A program made the position numbers and the translations under genes. DNA of 26,279 nt from Mesostigma viride (Eukaryota > Streptophyta > Mesostigmatophyceae > Mesostigmatales > Mesostigmataceae), in the NCBI GenBank assembly GCA_009746045.1, contig RPFO01000165.1, positions 1,784,046 through 1,810,324 on the forward strand. Reading direction: 5' to 3'. Numbering within the stretch: position 1 is the stretch's first letter; the number at the start of each line of letters is the position of its first letter. Shown here piece after piece: positions 17,701 to 25,960 of this stretch. Under the pieces are notes generated by a model. That model was given only the letters and a program-made list of their open reading frames with translations. It made no database searches and was not told the DNA's origin.

Positions 17701-19656
17701 TGGGCTGCTGTGTGATGCCTCCACTGGCTGAACCCATGCTCCGTTCCCAACTTGGTTTCCTAACGCTTCGCTGGGTGGTGCTTTTATGCCTTGCCCTGCT
17801 TTGCTTTGTGCTTATTTGCCACGTACTGCTTTCCTTTGTGCTTACCCCACGTGCTGCTTTGCTTGTATCGCTTCGCAAGGCAAGCCCTATCACAAACAGG
17901 TTGGATTTGCAGTTCAGTAGTTTGTGCTTGTGCTTTGCTTTGCTTTGCCTTGTGCTTATGCTGTGTGCGGCGCGGAAGTTGTGCGTGTGATGGCGCGCAG
18001 GTGTACAACTTCTGGCTGGAGAACATCAAGGATTGGTGCATCAGCCGGCAGCTGTGGTGGGGCCACCGCATCCCGGTGTGGTACGTGGGCCCGCGTGCGG
18101 GGAGGGCCTGCCCCAACTCTTGCAGCATGGGCATGAGCATGGTTTTCCGGCTGCCCGTATGCTACTCTAGTACTCGTGTAGTTTAATGGTTTGGTGCCAC
18201 CACTTGGTGTGACGCGGCAGCTCCCCAAACCAAGGATCGGAGCAGGTGATCCAGACGCACAATCCTTGTAGCATACGTTAACAGACGATCAGTGCGTTGG
18301 CATGCTTTGTGAATTATGAAAATTACCCTTCCCATGGACATCGCCTCCCGTTCCCCCCTCCCCCGCTCTTGCTCTCTCTCAACTGCACATCGCGGCTTAG
18401 AAGTTAAGCATTCTCCCCACAGTTGCATCCTTTCCCCTCCCAAATAACCCTCTCAAATAATGCCCCCCCCCCACACACACATACACACACCCAAACCACG
18501 CACCGCGCAGGTACGTTGATGGCAGCAACGAGGAGCAGCTGGTTGTAGCGCGCAGCGAGGAGGAGGCCTACTCCATCGCGCGCAAGAAGCACGGGTCGAA
18601 CGTGCGGCTCACACAGGAGCAGGACGTGCTCGACACATGGTTCTCCAGGTATACGGTTGGTTGGCTGGTACAGGCCCTAGGAGGGGGTGGCATTAGTGGT
18701 AAGGAAATATGAACAGGACGTGCTCGACATGTCGTTCTTCTAGCTACAGGGTGGTTGGTTGGTACAGAAAATAGGAGGGGGTTGGTATTAGTGTTTAGGA
18801 AATAGAAACACGACGTGCTTGAATCCTGGTTATCCAGGTAGGGGGAGATGGCGGGGATGGCAGGCGGAGGGAGAGGGAGAGGGGCGGGGGGACCGTTGCA
18901 AGTGTCATGCGAGAAAAGAGTTGAGTTAGTGACTTTTGCTTCGTAGGTGGGCAACGGTGGGTGACGTGCTAGTATATGGGAAATGATGAGAATCAAACCA
19001 AGGCATACAAGAGCAGGGACTTCTGTTCAAGTTCAGATTAGGACACTCGCAAGTGAAATGGCTGGAGCCTATTGTGGGGACGTAGGCAAGTCAACCACTC
19101 ATTCCTGACCGCAAACTTCTCCGGAATTTCGTCTGCGTTGCTGAATGTTTTCCTGTTTCCTTTCCCCTGTCTCTTGCAAGAATGCACGGCCCCTGTTGTC
19201 GCTCAGCAGCATACCATGACCCACATCATCCGAAGCTTACAGGTTCTCCTCTGGGAAAACAATATCCAAACTGGTACTCTTTCGACAAACCACTAAGATG
19301 TCGCGTTCGTGCGGTTTGCTTGCCTCATCTCATGGTAACCCTCTTTCAACCTCCCACTTCCACTTCCACTTCCACTTTCGCTCCAAATTCCTGCGTCCAC
19401 ATACCCCGTGCGCCCGTCTACCACAATCGCAGCGGCCTGTGGCCTTTCAGCACGCTCGGCTGGCCCCAGTCCACGGCCGATCTGGCCACCTTCTTCCCCA
19501 ACAACGTGATGGAGACAGGGTGCGTGCCGCACCAACGGTCGCATGTGCCTGCTGCATACTTCCCACCCTCACCTCACCCTCACCCCATCCCTATCCCCCC
19601 CCCCCACACACACCCCACACCTCACCCACCCACCCACCCACACCCACACCCACACC

Positions 19657-19705
<49 letters not shown>

Positions 19706-22700
19706 TCCCACACACACACACACACACACCTACGGACGATTCCTGATTCTCGTGCAAGCATGTGGCTTTGTTCCTTTGTAGCAACTTAGTGTGGCAATCT
19801 TTAAGTAGGCGCCTGCCCTCCTAGACACTTCATACTCGCTTGTTTGGACGCGATAATGCCAGGTAACCTTACCAGAAGCCATATACCCCTTCTCAGGGAT
19901 ATGTGCTACATATTCTCCCATCGGAGTGATGTTCCAATTCAATTCAACCTGACCAGCTGCTCTTGTGTGCGGTGCGCCACTTTCACATGTTTTCCCTTAC
20001 ACACCCTTCCCTTACACAACCTTCATTGCTGCAACATAACTGCATTGTTTACTGCCTTCCTTATGACTGCACTGCAACAGCTTATGTTACCAGCTGCCGC
20101 TTGTTCCACCTGGTGGCTGAGCAAAATCACCAGAAAGGATTTCGTCCTTAATACTTCCTATAAATATTTGTATGATGGTACTGGTTGGAGCTTGGCCCGC
20201 CTTCCGCTGCCCTACATTTCCTAATCATACACATGCCTCTTTTAAAAACTAAAAACTAAAAATAATATCTGTGTTTCTTTTTCTTATGTCTCTCAAGTGC
20301 TGGTTGACATTATTACAAACCATCTCCTACCCCTATCTTATAAAGCATGAGCAAGGCTAGTGGCTGCCGCCGTGTCCAACCAGACACTGCCACCTGTCCC
20401 ACCTCTCAATGCCGCCTGACCCTGCTACCTGTCATTGCCCCAGGCACGATATCCTCTTCTTCTGGGTCGCGCGCATGATCATGATGAGCATGGAGCTGAC
20501 GGGGAAGATCCCGTTTGAGACCGTCTACCTGCACGGACTTGTGCGCGATGCCCAGGTGGGTGGCAGGCAGCTATCTTTTATACTATCATTCTTGCATACG
20601 CAGGACCTGCGTGTGACGCGCTGTTGGTGGCAGGCAGTTTATTCTTGCATCTGCATGCGTTGCACTAGAGTTGACTCCGTGTCTTCCCTTTGAGCACCTT
20701 GACTCTGTATTATTTTGTGCTACTGTCGTTGGGGTTCCGGGTGTGGTCGGGCAGGGTGTTTTCTACTCACCCATCCCCTTCTGACTTGTGAGTCTGGTGT
20801 CCATTCAGTTTGCAAGTACAGTCCAGCTTCAAGGCCTTGAAGCAGTTCCCATTTGGGGGGCAGGCTTTATTTTGTGAAGCTCCAGCAGTCAATTAAGGTA
20901 TTAAGTGTTCTTTTCCCTCGGCGGGTATGTTTTGAAATAGCAAGTATAAAGTGTATACTTGTTGAGCTTCGCTCATTTTATATGTGACGCGTGGACGGGC
21001 TCAAAGGGGACCGACCTGCCGTAGGTAGCGTAAGACTAGCGCTTGTCACGAGGGTACTGCACCGGCCGGCCCTTTTTGTGCCGAGGCTGAGTGTGGTGCC
21101 GGAGTGCAGGCCTAGGTAACTTCTAACGTACGTCACTAGACCTTGTACCTGCGCCAGCCGCCAGGCGTGGCGCAACTGTAATGGGCAGTCAGTACACCTT
21201 GTACCTGCGCCAGCCGGCAGGCCTGCGTGGCGCAATGTGAATGATAGTCAGTACTTAGAGTGGTGTAGGGGACGTAGGGAGGCCTCTTTTCAGCATGATG
21301 CTACAATAACCAACTTGATAATGATGTGCACTGAGTTTGAAGGTGTGGTATAGGCTGTCCGTATAAAGCCTAGCACACAAAAATGTAAAATAAATGTTTC
21401 TCTTGGTGGGAAGGAACTCCAATGGACCAAAAACAAGAAATGTGTAGTAGTATTACTTAATCGGGTGTTCTTGGCGCAGCTTGTGGCCGTTTGTGTTTAA
21501 CGTGCCCAACGGATCCTTTGAAGGGTTTTTTGCATGTGGAGAATCAGGTGCGGGTTTATAAGAAATTTGATGAGTAATATCATGAGGAGCTTGAACAGGA
21601 ATACACAGCTGCCCCCTTGGTCCAGTAGCCGTGCCTCAACCTTCCTGTCACCTCCGAACAAGCAAGCTCCAAGCAAAGCATAGCTCGAGCCATCCGAACG
21701 CTCCCCAAGGTTGCAGGTTCAGCTACGATATCATGTCGCAGTCGAACGACAAGTACTATACACGCTAAGACATGCTGGCAGCGCTAACAACCATCTGCCC
21801 TGTTGGGCTGTTCCCTCCATCTCGCCTCATGGCTTTTCCCAGGGCCGCAAGATGTCCAAGTCCCTGGGCAATGTGATCGACCCCCTGGAGCTGTGCGGCC
21901 AGTACGGCACTGACGCGCTGCGCTTCACGCTGGCAACCGGCACCACGCCCGGGCAGGTGGGGGGCCGCACGCGCATCAGTATGCCTCTGTGTGGGTTTGT
22001 GTGTGCTGCTTGTTTGGGTGTGCCCGGGCAGGTGGGGGGGCACATGCATGTATAAGCTTTTGCATGCATAATGTATAAGCTTTTGTGTTTGTTTGTGTGT
22101 GCTATATAACCCTGGGCAGCCGGGCTGGTGGGGAGGCACACACGTGTAATGGTATGTGCCTTCCCAGTAGGTGATGTACATAGTATAATGCTTCGTGTAT
22201 GTGGTTACCTATGCCTGGGCAGGTGGGGAGGCACGTGCACCTAGTAGAGAGCGTTTCTGTGGGATGCTTGAGTGTACGTGCACAACATTAATACGGTGCA
22301 AGGCCCTTATTCATGTTTTCTTTCCGTGTCGGATCACGACGAGATGCCCTGCCTAATGATAATGCTTCGCAGTCCATCGTATCGTCGTAGCGTCAGACAT
22401 TGACCACAAGGCACTCTTCTTGTGGGAGTTGCAACGGTCGCACCCATCAGCATCACGCAAAAACACAGGCCACTCCGTCACCGTTGAGAATGTTGGCAGC
22501 AGCGCGTAGTCCCTATTTGCTGGAGCGCGTGGGCAGGCAGGCAGCGTTGACCAGCACAGACCGCTCCCCCCTTTGTAACTTGTGTTAGCTAGTGCTGGTA
22601 CCTGCCACCATGGACAAACGTGGTGCCAGGGCATGAACCTGTCGATGGAGCGCGTAACCAGCAATGCTGACCAGTACAGATAGCGAAATCTCGTTATTTA

Positions 22701-25700
22701 AAGATGGATAGATTCTGGATGGCATTGGTCCCGCGTGGCACCCTGGGCCACAGGACCTGAACCTGTCGCTAGAGGGCATGGACAGCAAATATTGATCAGT
22801 ATAGGAAGGTAACAAGGCTTTCACCGCCCCACCTCCACCCCCCTGTTGTGACTAATGCGTACCTGATTTATTGGATGACCATGGCCCCAGGACGTGAACC
22901 TGTCGCTGGAGCGCATGGACAGCAACCGCAACTTCACCAACAAGGTCTGGAACGCCGCCAAGTACGTGCTCTTCCAGCTGTCCTCGCTGCCGCAGGAGCA
23001 GCGCGGGGCGCTCGTTGGGGTGGAGGTGCGTGCGTTGTCGCTGTGTCCACACATGTTGCGGTGTCTGTCTCGTTGCTGTGTCATGCATATCCCACAAACA
23101 TGCATATCCCCCAGTAGCACTGTCGCTGGCTTCTGGGACAGGGAATCAGATGAGGTCGCCATCACAAAGTCATGCGGAACACACACATCTGCTGCGTTTG
23201 CTGCGTCCTTTGCTGGTGTGTTGAATCTGTTGCTGTGTCGGCAGGCACGCACATTTTTTCGCTGTGTCATACCCATGCCATGGCTTTGTCACACCCTTTT
23301 CCGTGTCTTCTGGCGGACGCGCTTCGCTCCTGTCATTGTTGGCAGACCTTTGGCCGTGCTTGGGCCAGCTTTTCTGTGTCGAGTTCATTAGGTTCCTGTG
23401 TTTGTTGACCCTCGGGGGGCTTAGCTGTGGCGCACCCGTTACGCCAGCGCATCGTGATAAGGGCAGGTGGTGCATTCCAGAGGCAGACAGAGTCGTTGCA
23501 GGCTTAATGTACTTTGTAGCCGCTGGCAAATGCCATGGAGGGAAAAGCGTTCCGGTGGGGGAAGCGTTTTGGTGGCTCATCTTGTTGTTCTTCTTTAGTT
23601 TTCTTCTTTAAGGGGAGGGTCCCATGGAAATGTATCAAAACTGAAGCCCCCTAATAACTACAGAAATGCAACTGACAACCACTGAATGATGTTTGGGGAC
23701 CATAAACATGATGTTTGGGCATGCATACCACCACTTGTTGGGGGTACTACCCCCAGCCATACACCGGCTATGTGCTAAAAATAGAAAAAAAAACGCTGTC
23801 CGGGGCACATCTTGCCCAGAACAGTGGTAGAACCAGTTGCATGAAAAAAGCACAACCCATATTAAAATGTCATGGGACATGGTTTCTACCTAATTGGATC
23901 AACAAAATCAGCACATCCCTTTGAGTTATTAATTTTTGGGCCAAAAATACGCTTTTTTAGGCGGGGCGTCCCCATACACACTCATAACACATCAATTAGG
24001 CCTGAAAAGCACAAGTCAAATTCTGTCATGACCATAGAAGGCACTGTCAAAGTTTGGTGGCATTCTGAGCTCAGCTGTAGCAGTTATTAATTTTGGCAGT
24101 TGGCCACCTGTGCAGACGCTAAGGAAGGCATTAGTGAGTATTAAGGCACACTAACACTTCCTATGCCATCCAAAAGGCTCCTGACCATGCCCAATTCGAC
24201 CACAATGTACAAGGAGGTGGCTGGGCACGTCATGTGCCCTTGCCTTACCTCGACACGGGCAACCTGTTGCGTGTGTGCACAACAATGAGGCAGGTAGCTC
24301 TACATGCCTAGCCAACACTTCTAAAGCATATTCCAGGTTTATGGTGTGGGCATCATCCCAAAACCAAGCTCAAACACACCCTAGAAAGCCATATCCACTA
24401 ATTGCCCAACAAGGGTAACAACAGACAGTCCACAGAGAAAGCAGAATTATCATACATGCTGCTTGCCAAGGCTTCTTACCATGGTTACCTTGCCTTGCTA
24501 GCATATGAATTAGGGCTCTCCCATTTTAGTGGGAGAAAGGCCAACAAGACAACGATAACCCTACCTACGTGCAGTTCCACCCATGCAGTATGCCCCTCAG
24601 AAAAACCACTGCCACCTTTCTTTCCAGCGCAATTGTTTGCCAAGAAACAAACTCAAGCTTGTGAGCCTCTAACCACAATGAAGCCTCTGCTAAGAAAGGC
24701 CGCGTCAATATTCACACAAAACTGAGTGCTGTTAGCAATCTCCTTCCAAGAAACCACTCAGCAAATCCCTGACAACTTGACGATATGCCACGGTCACGCT
24801 TTGACACGTCCCAGCCATGCAACGTACATAAAAACCACTGAAAGGTGCCAGGAATCTGGCGATGCGCAGCACGGAATGGCATTATACCTGGCGCTAACTG
24901 CACGGAAAGAAGCCGAAAACTTGCGTTGATAACCCATAAAGGAAGCGAAACATTCATAGGGTCACGTTGATCACACGATCGTACCATTACCGGAATTGTC
25001 CTTCGCCCAGCGGCGCAAGAAAGAACAACCTTCCATGGAATAATAAGACGCGCATCCCGCGAGCCTGGAGAGTGTCTTACCGATCATGACGGAAATCTTG
25101 CCGAAACCCAGCAAATTTTTTAAAGCTTTACCAATAACAATTTAAACGCATCCTTGACGCTAGGTAAAGCCCATAAAACCTGACAATCACCGCCGCCAGC
25201 GTGCATTCTAATTTATTCCTCTCGACGAAAACATCAGATTGGACCCCCGTGGCGATGGTCATCAATAAAATCATCGACACTGCAAAAAACGCGAACTCCG
25301 CTACGAAGTAGTATCATTTACTCATCGTCTTTAAGATTGGCTCAGTTTCTCTGCATTCCGCGAGCTATCTTTTTCTACTCTGCCTGAAAGCACGTCGCCA
25401 TGGCCAGCTCCGGTAGGGGTGCGCGCCCCGTGCACCACTTTTTCACGGTACGGACGGGTACCGCGAATTTTTCGGCGCCAAAATATTCGCGCCGGGACCG
25501 TCCCCTTAAGTGCATCCTTCGGCCTGGGAGTAGTATGTCGACATGCTGCCTGAAACCCCGATGGTAGTTCTGTGGGGCGTCGGCCCACACACATGAGGGT
25601 ATCTGTGGTGGGCTTGGCACCCAGCCCCCACGTTCAAACTCGTGACTCTAGCACCAGCATGAGACCCAAGTGTGGCTTGTATTAAATAGGTTTCCCTTTC

Positions 25701-25837
25701 TGCTGGCACTTGTTGCTCCTGCGACTGTGCCTGCCCTGTTGGTTGTGCCTGTGCGCCCGCTTGTGCCCGTTGGTGACATCTGGCAGATTAACACGGAGGC
25801 AGCACTGGCGGAGCTGGGTCTGGCGGAGCGATGGGTG
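14640..25837 (+). CDS. VARS: Valyl-tRNA synthetase, 11 internal exons (both ends outside window)
   Basis: This class I synthetase joins valine to tRNA(Val) using ATP and edits mischarged threonine. Exons are 14640-14723, 15064-15212, 16184-16301, 17132-17248, 18001-18080, 18511-18648, 19433-19519, 20444-20555, 21843-21956, 22891-23025 and 25787-25837. They add up to 1,185 nt, and all junction phases fit without a stop. The protein part covers the CP1 editing domain ([19 protein letters not shown]), the return to the catalytic fold ([49 protein letters not shown]), the KMSKS loop ([14 protein letters not shown]) and the start of the anticodon-binding domain ([18 protein letters not shown]). 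The HIGH motif and N-terminus are missing to the left, so any transit peptide is unseen. From remembered family features the sequence resembles bacterial and plant organellar enzymes more than cytosolic ones; that is inference. Introns have GT-AG ends. Confidence 0.93.
14724..15063 (+). other. VARS intron a-b
   Basis: 340 nt, GT-AG. Most of it is a tandem array of acceptor-region copies (see 14781-15085). Confidence 0.85.
14781..15085 (+). repeat. Four tandem copies of the exon b acceptor region
   Basis: Units around 14787, 14880, 14967 and 15047 each read roughly GCGCCCATCTCCCAGTACAT followed by GAACCGT. The last contains the real acceptor and exon start (CCCATCTCCCAG|TATGTAGACCG). Spacing is about 80-95 nt. 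The three intronic units resemble each other further downstream (CTTGTTATGCC) than they resemble the exon. Confidence 0.8.
15064..15212 (+). CDS. VARS: VARS exon b (CP1 editing site block)
   Basis: It starts [20 protein letters not shown], where [12 protein letters not shown] forms part of the editing pocket in this family, and ends NENAGAY plus two bases of a split Arg codon. Acceptor CCCATCTCCCAG, donor GTGAGG. Both borders have diverged copies in the neighbouring introns. Confidence 0.93.
15179..15315 (+). repeat. Exon b donor border and its intronic copy
   Basis: The real border at 15179-15227 (GACGGCACGCTC...CTACCGGTGAGGGC) and the copy at 15267-15315 (GATGGCACATTG...CTTGTGGTGAGGGC) align without gaps. 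About 36 of 49 positions match by hand count, including the whole donor GGTGAGGGC. Confidence 0.72.
15213..16183 (+). other. VARS intron b-c
   Basis: 971 nt, GT-AG. It holds one decayed copy of the exon b donor border (15267-15315) and GCT/CTG-rich short repeats around 15590-15660. No other gene is seen. Confidence 0.8.
16184..16301 (+). CDS. VARS: VARS exon c
   Basis: The first base completes the split Arg codon. It then reads [20 protein letters not shown] and ends [14 protein letters not shown]. Acceptor GCGCGCAG, donor GTGCGT, ending in phase 0. A run of nine G lies within the RGGE codons (16291-16299). Confidence 0.92.
16302..17131 (+). other. VARS intron c-d
   Basis: 830 nt, GT-AG. 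It is dominated by a (CCA)n microsatellite (16671-16918). No gene is seen. Confidence 0.85.
16671..16962 (+). repeat. Long (CCA)n microsatellite with direct-repeat flanks
   Basis: About 170 nt of pure CCA/ACC (roughly 16750-16910) is bordered by GCC-, CTA- and CAG-interrupted triplets. The motif CCTCTCATGTG(A/G)CCACC occurs on both sides (about 16658-16675 and 16960-16978). The long Pro, Thr, His and Val open frames here are by-products of the triplet repeat in an intron. Confidence 0.95.
17132..17248 (+). CDS. VARS: VARS exon d
   Basis: 39 codons starting [20 protein letters not shown] and ending [10 protein letters not shown], acceptor GGCGGCAG, donor GTGAGC. The end is re-duplicated inside the following intron. 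Confidence 0.93.
17239..17390 (+). repeat. Repeated exon d donor border (17-nt units)
   Basis: GTTTGAGAAGGTGAGCT (17239-17255, real border) is followed at once by GTTTGAGAAGCTGAGCT (17256-17272). ATTTGAGAAGGCAAGCG and ATTTGGGAAGGTGAGAC follow back to back (17303-17336), with a weaker CTGTGAACAGGTGAGCTC at 17371. Several copies keep a usable GTGAG donor. Confidence 0.8.
17249..18000 (+). other. VARS intron d-e
   Basis: 752 nt, GT-AG. It has copies of the exon d donor border near its start and a T/C-rich repeat (about 17786-17965, units of CTGCTTTGCTTTGTGCTTA type) near its end. Confidence 0.82.
17786..17965 (+). repeat. T/C-rich tandem repeat before exon e
   Basis: CTGCTTTGCTTTGTGCTTAT, CTGCTTTCCTTTGTGCTTAC and TTTGCTTTGCCTTGTGCTTA recur at about 17791, 17826 and 17937. 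The first two are followed by CCACGT(A/G). Confidence 0.65.
18001..18080 (+). CDS. VARS: VARS exon e ([15 protein letters not shown])
   Basis: It reads [20 protein letters not shown] and then GHRIPV plus two bases of Trp. The donor GTACGT at 18081 was chosen because the next exon must supply one base; this gives VWYVDG across the junction. Confidence 0.93.
18081..18510 (+). other. VARS intron e-f
   Basis: 430 nt, GT-AG, pyrimidine-rich in its second half, with a C9 run and (CA)n at about 18463-18490 before the acceptor. Nothing else is recognised. Confidence 0.82.
18511..18648 (+). CDS. VARS: VARS exon f (..DVLDTWFSS)
   Basis: It starts with one base of the split codon, then [20 protein letters not shown], and ends [10 protein letters not shown] plus AG of the next Ser. 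Acceptor CCGCGCAG, donor GTATAC. Its 3' border is repeated twice in the downstream intron. Confidence 0.93.
18616..18850 (+). repeat. Three tandem units spanning the exon f/intron border
   Basis: Units start at 18616, 18711 and 18805. Each has CAGGACGTGCTCGACA-type exon sequence, a TTCTCCAGGTA-type border and then GGTTGGTTGG...TACAG...TAGGAGGGGGT..GTATTAGTG...AGGAAATA-type intron sequence (the third unit is partial). The real exon is the first unit. The second unit has TAG at the border; the third restores CCAGGTA. Confidence 0.88.
18649..19432 (+). other. VARS intron f-g
   Basis: 784 nt, GT-AG. The first 200 nt are copies of the exon f border. The rest shows purine-rich stretches and a short CCACTT triplication (about 19357-19375). 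No gene is seen. Confidence 0.82.
19433..19519 (+). CDS. VARS: VARS exon g ([11 protein letters not shown])
   Basis: It completes WFSS and reads [20 protein letters not shown] and then FPNNVMET, ending with two bases of Gly. Acceptor AATCGCAG, donor GTGCGT. Confidence 0.93.
19520..20443 (+). other. VARS intron g-h
   Basis: 924 nt, GT-AG. It holds a C/CA-rich tract (19556-19731). The short phrase CTGC(C/T)ACCTGTC is repeated just before the acceptor (about 20387 and 20422). No gene is seen. Confidence 0.82.
19556..19731 (+). repeat. (CA)n/(CCCA)n low-complexity tract
   Basis: CCTCACC, CCCA and CA units cover most of this interval, including two pure CA stretches near 19668-19703 and 19709-19729. 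Open frames rich in His/Thr here are repeat artefacts. Confidence 0.95.
20444..20555 (+). CDS. VARS: VARS exon h ([11 protein letters not shown])
   Basis: One base completes Gly, then [20 protein letters not shown] and onward to [10 protein letters not shown], acceptor TGCCCCAG, donor GTGGGT. This is the catalytic-domain helix region that precedes the KMSKS loop. Confidence 0.94.
20546..20660 (+). repeat. Exon h donor border and partial intronic copy
   Basis: GATGCCCAGGTGGGTGGCAG at the real border is echoed by GACGCGCTGTTGGTGGCAGG at 20615. Both are followed by CAG(C/T)T.T and then ATTCTTGCAT. The match is weaker than at the other borders. Confidence 0.55.
20556..21842 (+). other. VARS intron h-i
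   Basis: 1,287 nt, GT-AG. It has a partial copy of the exon h donor border at about 20613-20660 and a two-unit tandem repeat at 21139-21254. No gene is seen. Confidence 0.8.
21139..21254 (+). repeat. Two-unit tandem repeat (about 56-60 nt)
   Basis: ACCTTGTACCTGCGCCAGCC...GGCGTGGCGCAA..TGTAATG...AGTCAGTAC occurs at about 21139-21194 and again at 21195-21254, with a short insertion in the second unit. Confidence 0.85.
21843..21956 (+). CDS. VARS: VARS exon i (KMSKS signature)
   Basis: 38 codons beginning [20 protein letters not shown], followed by [17 protein letters not shown]. The KMSKS lysines bind ATP in class I synthetases. Acceptor TTTTCCCAG, donor GTGGGG; copies of the donor border follow in the intron. 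Confidence 0.95.
21948..22250 (+). repeat. Four spaced copies of the exon i donor border
   Basis: CCCGGGCAG|GTGGGGGGC at 21948 (real) recurs as CCCGGGCAGGTGGGGGGGCA at 22023, CCTGGGCAGCCGGGCTGGTG (then GGGAGGCACAC) at 22111 and CCTGGGCAGGTGGGGAGGCA at 22214. TGTGTGTGCTGC/TGTGTGTGCTAT lies between units. Spacing is about 75-103 nt. Confidence 0.82.
21957..22890 (+). other. VARS intron i-j
   Basis: 934 nt, GT-AG. Its 5' third is copies of the exon i donor border and its 3' third is copies of the exon j acceptor border. Little unique sequence is left. Confidence 0.85.
22505..22930 (+). repeat. Copies of the exon j acceptor and exon start
   Basis: The real start is at 22891. A copy at 22755-22790 (GACCTGAACCTGTCGCTAGA and onward) matches 32 of the first 36 exon bases. 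A copy at 22631 (GGCATGAACCTGTCGATGGA) is weaker, and a trace at about 22518 shares CTGGAGCGCGTGG...GTTGACCAGCACAGA with the second. Each full copy is preceded by AG, and each meets an in-frame stop soon after the exon-like part (TGA about 22794, TAG about 22682). Confidence 0.85.
22891..23025 (+). CDS. VARS: VARS exon j
   Basis: 45 codons starting [20 protein letters not shown] and ending [11 protein letters not shown], acceptor GGCCCCAG, donor GTGCGT. It is the start of the anticodon-binding helical domain. Two clear decayed copies of its first 36 nt lie in the preceding intron. Confidence 0.93.
23026..25786 (+). other. VARS intron j-k (long, hosts a TTAA element)
   Basis: 2,761 nt, GT-AG. 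23026-23607 has short G/T-rich repeats (TCGTTGCTGTGTCATGCATA-like phrases at about 23071, 23229 and 23259) and no gene. 23608-25509 is the TIR element. 25510-25786 is unique sequence leading to the acceptor. Confidence 0.72.
23608..25509. mobile_element. TTAA-flanked element with 12-bp terminal inverted repeats, no transposase
   Basis: The left end is TTAA (23608-23611) followed by GGGGAGGGTCCC. The right end is GGGACCGTCCCC (25494-25505) followed by TTAA. The inverted arms match at 11 of 12 positions and both ends carry TTAA, the target site typical of piggyBac-type transposons. The terminal bases do not resemble the usual CCC-start piggyBac ends, so no family is assigned. The interior is A/T-richer than its surroundings and has no frame resembling a transposase; the longest open stretch, at 24402-24725, has no recognisable motif. 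It is probably a non-autonomous DNA transposon. Near the right end is a subterminal near-palindrome (GGCGCCAAAATATTCGCGCC, 25474-25493). Confidence 0.55.
25787..25837 (+). CDS. VARS: VARS exon k (short, ..[10 protein letters not shown])
   Basis: 17 codons, [17 protein letters not shown], between acceptor ATCTGGCAG and donor GTACGT, phase 0. It matches the conserved L.LAERWVxSxL step of the family. The next exon is beyond the window. Confidence is lower because the exon is short. Confidence 0.78.
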
Positions 25838-25960
25838 GTACGTGGCCCCTATACGCTGGTTGTGGTTGTTTACTGTATGCTCCGAGCTATTCCAATAATA
25901 GATCCAGGCTGTGTCGGAGCAATAAGTGGTACGAGGCCCTGTGTTCTGCTGGTGGTAAAT
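25815..25960 (+). repeat. Exon k donor border and its intronic copy
   Basis: TCTGGCGGAGCGATGGGTGG followed by TACGTGGCCC...CTGGTTGTGG (from 25819) is echoed by TGTGTCGGAGCAATAAGTGG followed by TACGAGGCCC...CTGCTGGTGG (from 25911). The GGTACGNGGCCC around the donor is the best conserved part. Confidence 0.68.

Noticed and set aside
19556-19731. CRISPR-like or satellite array
   Set aside because: It is simple CA/CCCA low-complexity sequence without spacers.
24402-24725. Transposase fragment within the TTAA element
   Set aside because: The 107-residue frame shows no DDE-type or zinc-finger pattern and lacks codon bias; treated as chance.
25560-25660. tRNA gene or tRNA-derived SINE (TAGTTCTGTGG A-box-like and GTTCAAACTC B-box-like sequences)
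   Set aside because: The two boxes are about 68 nt apart, no cloverleaf can be drawn, and similar AACTCGTGACT sequence near 1395 is not tRNA-like.
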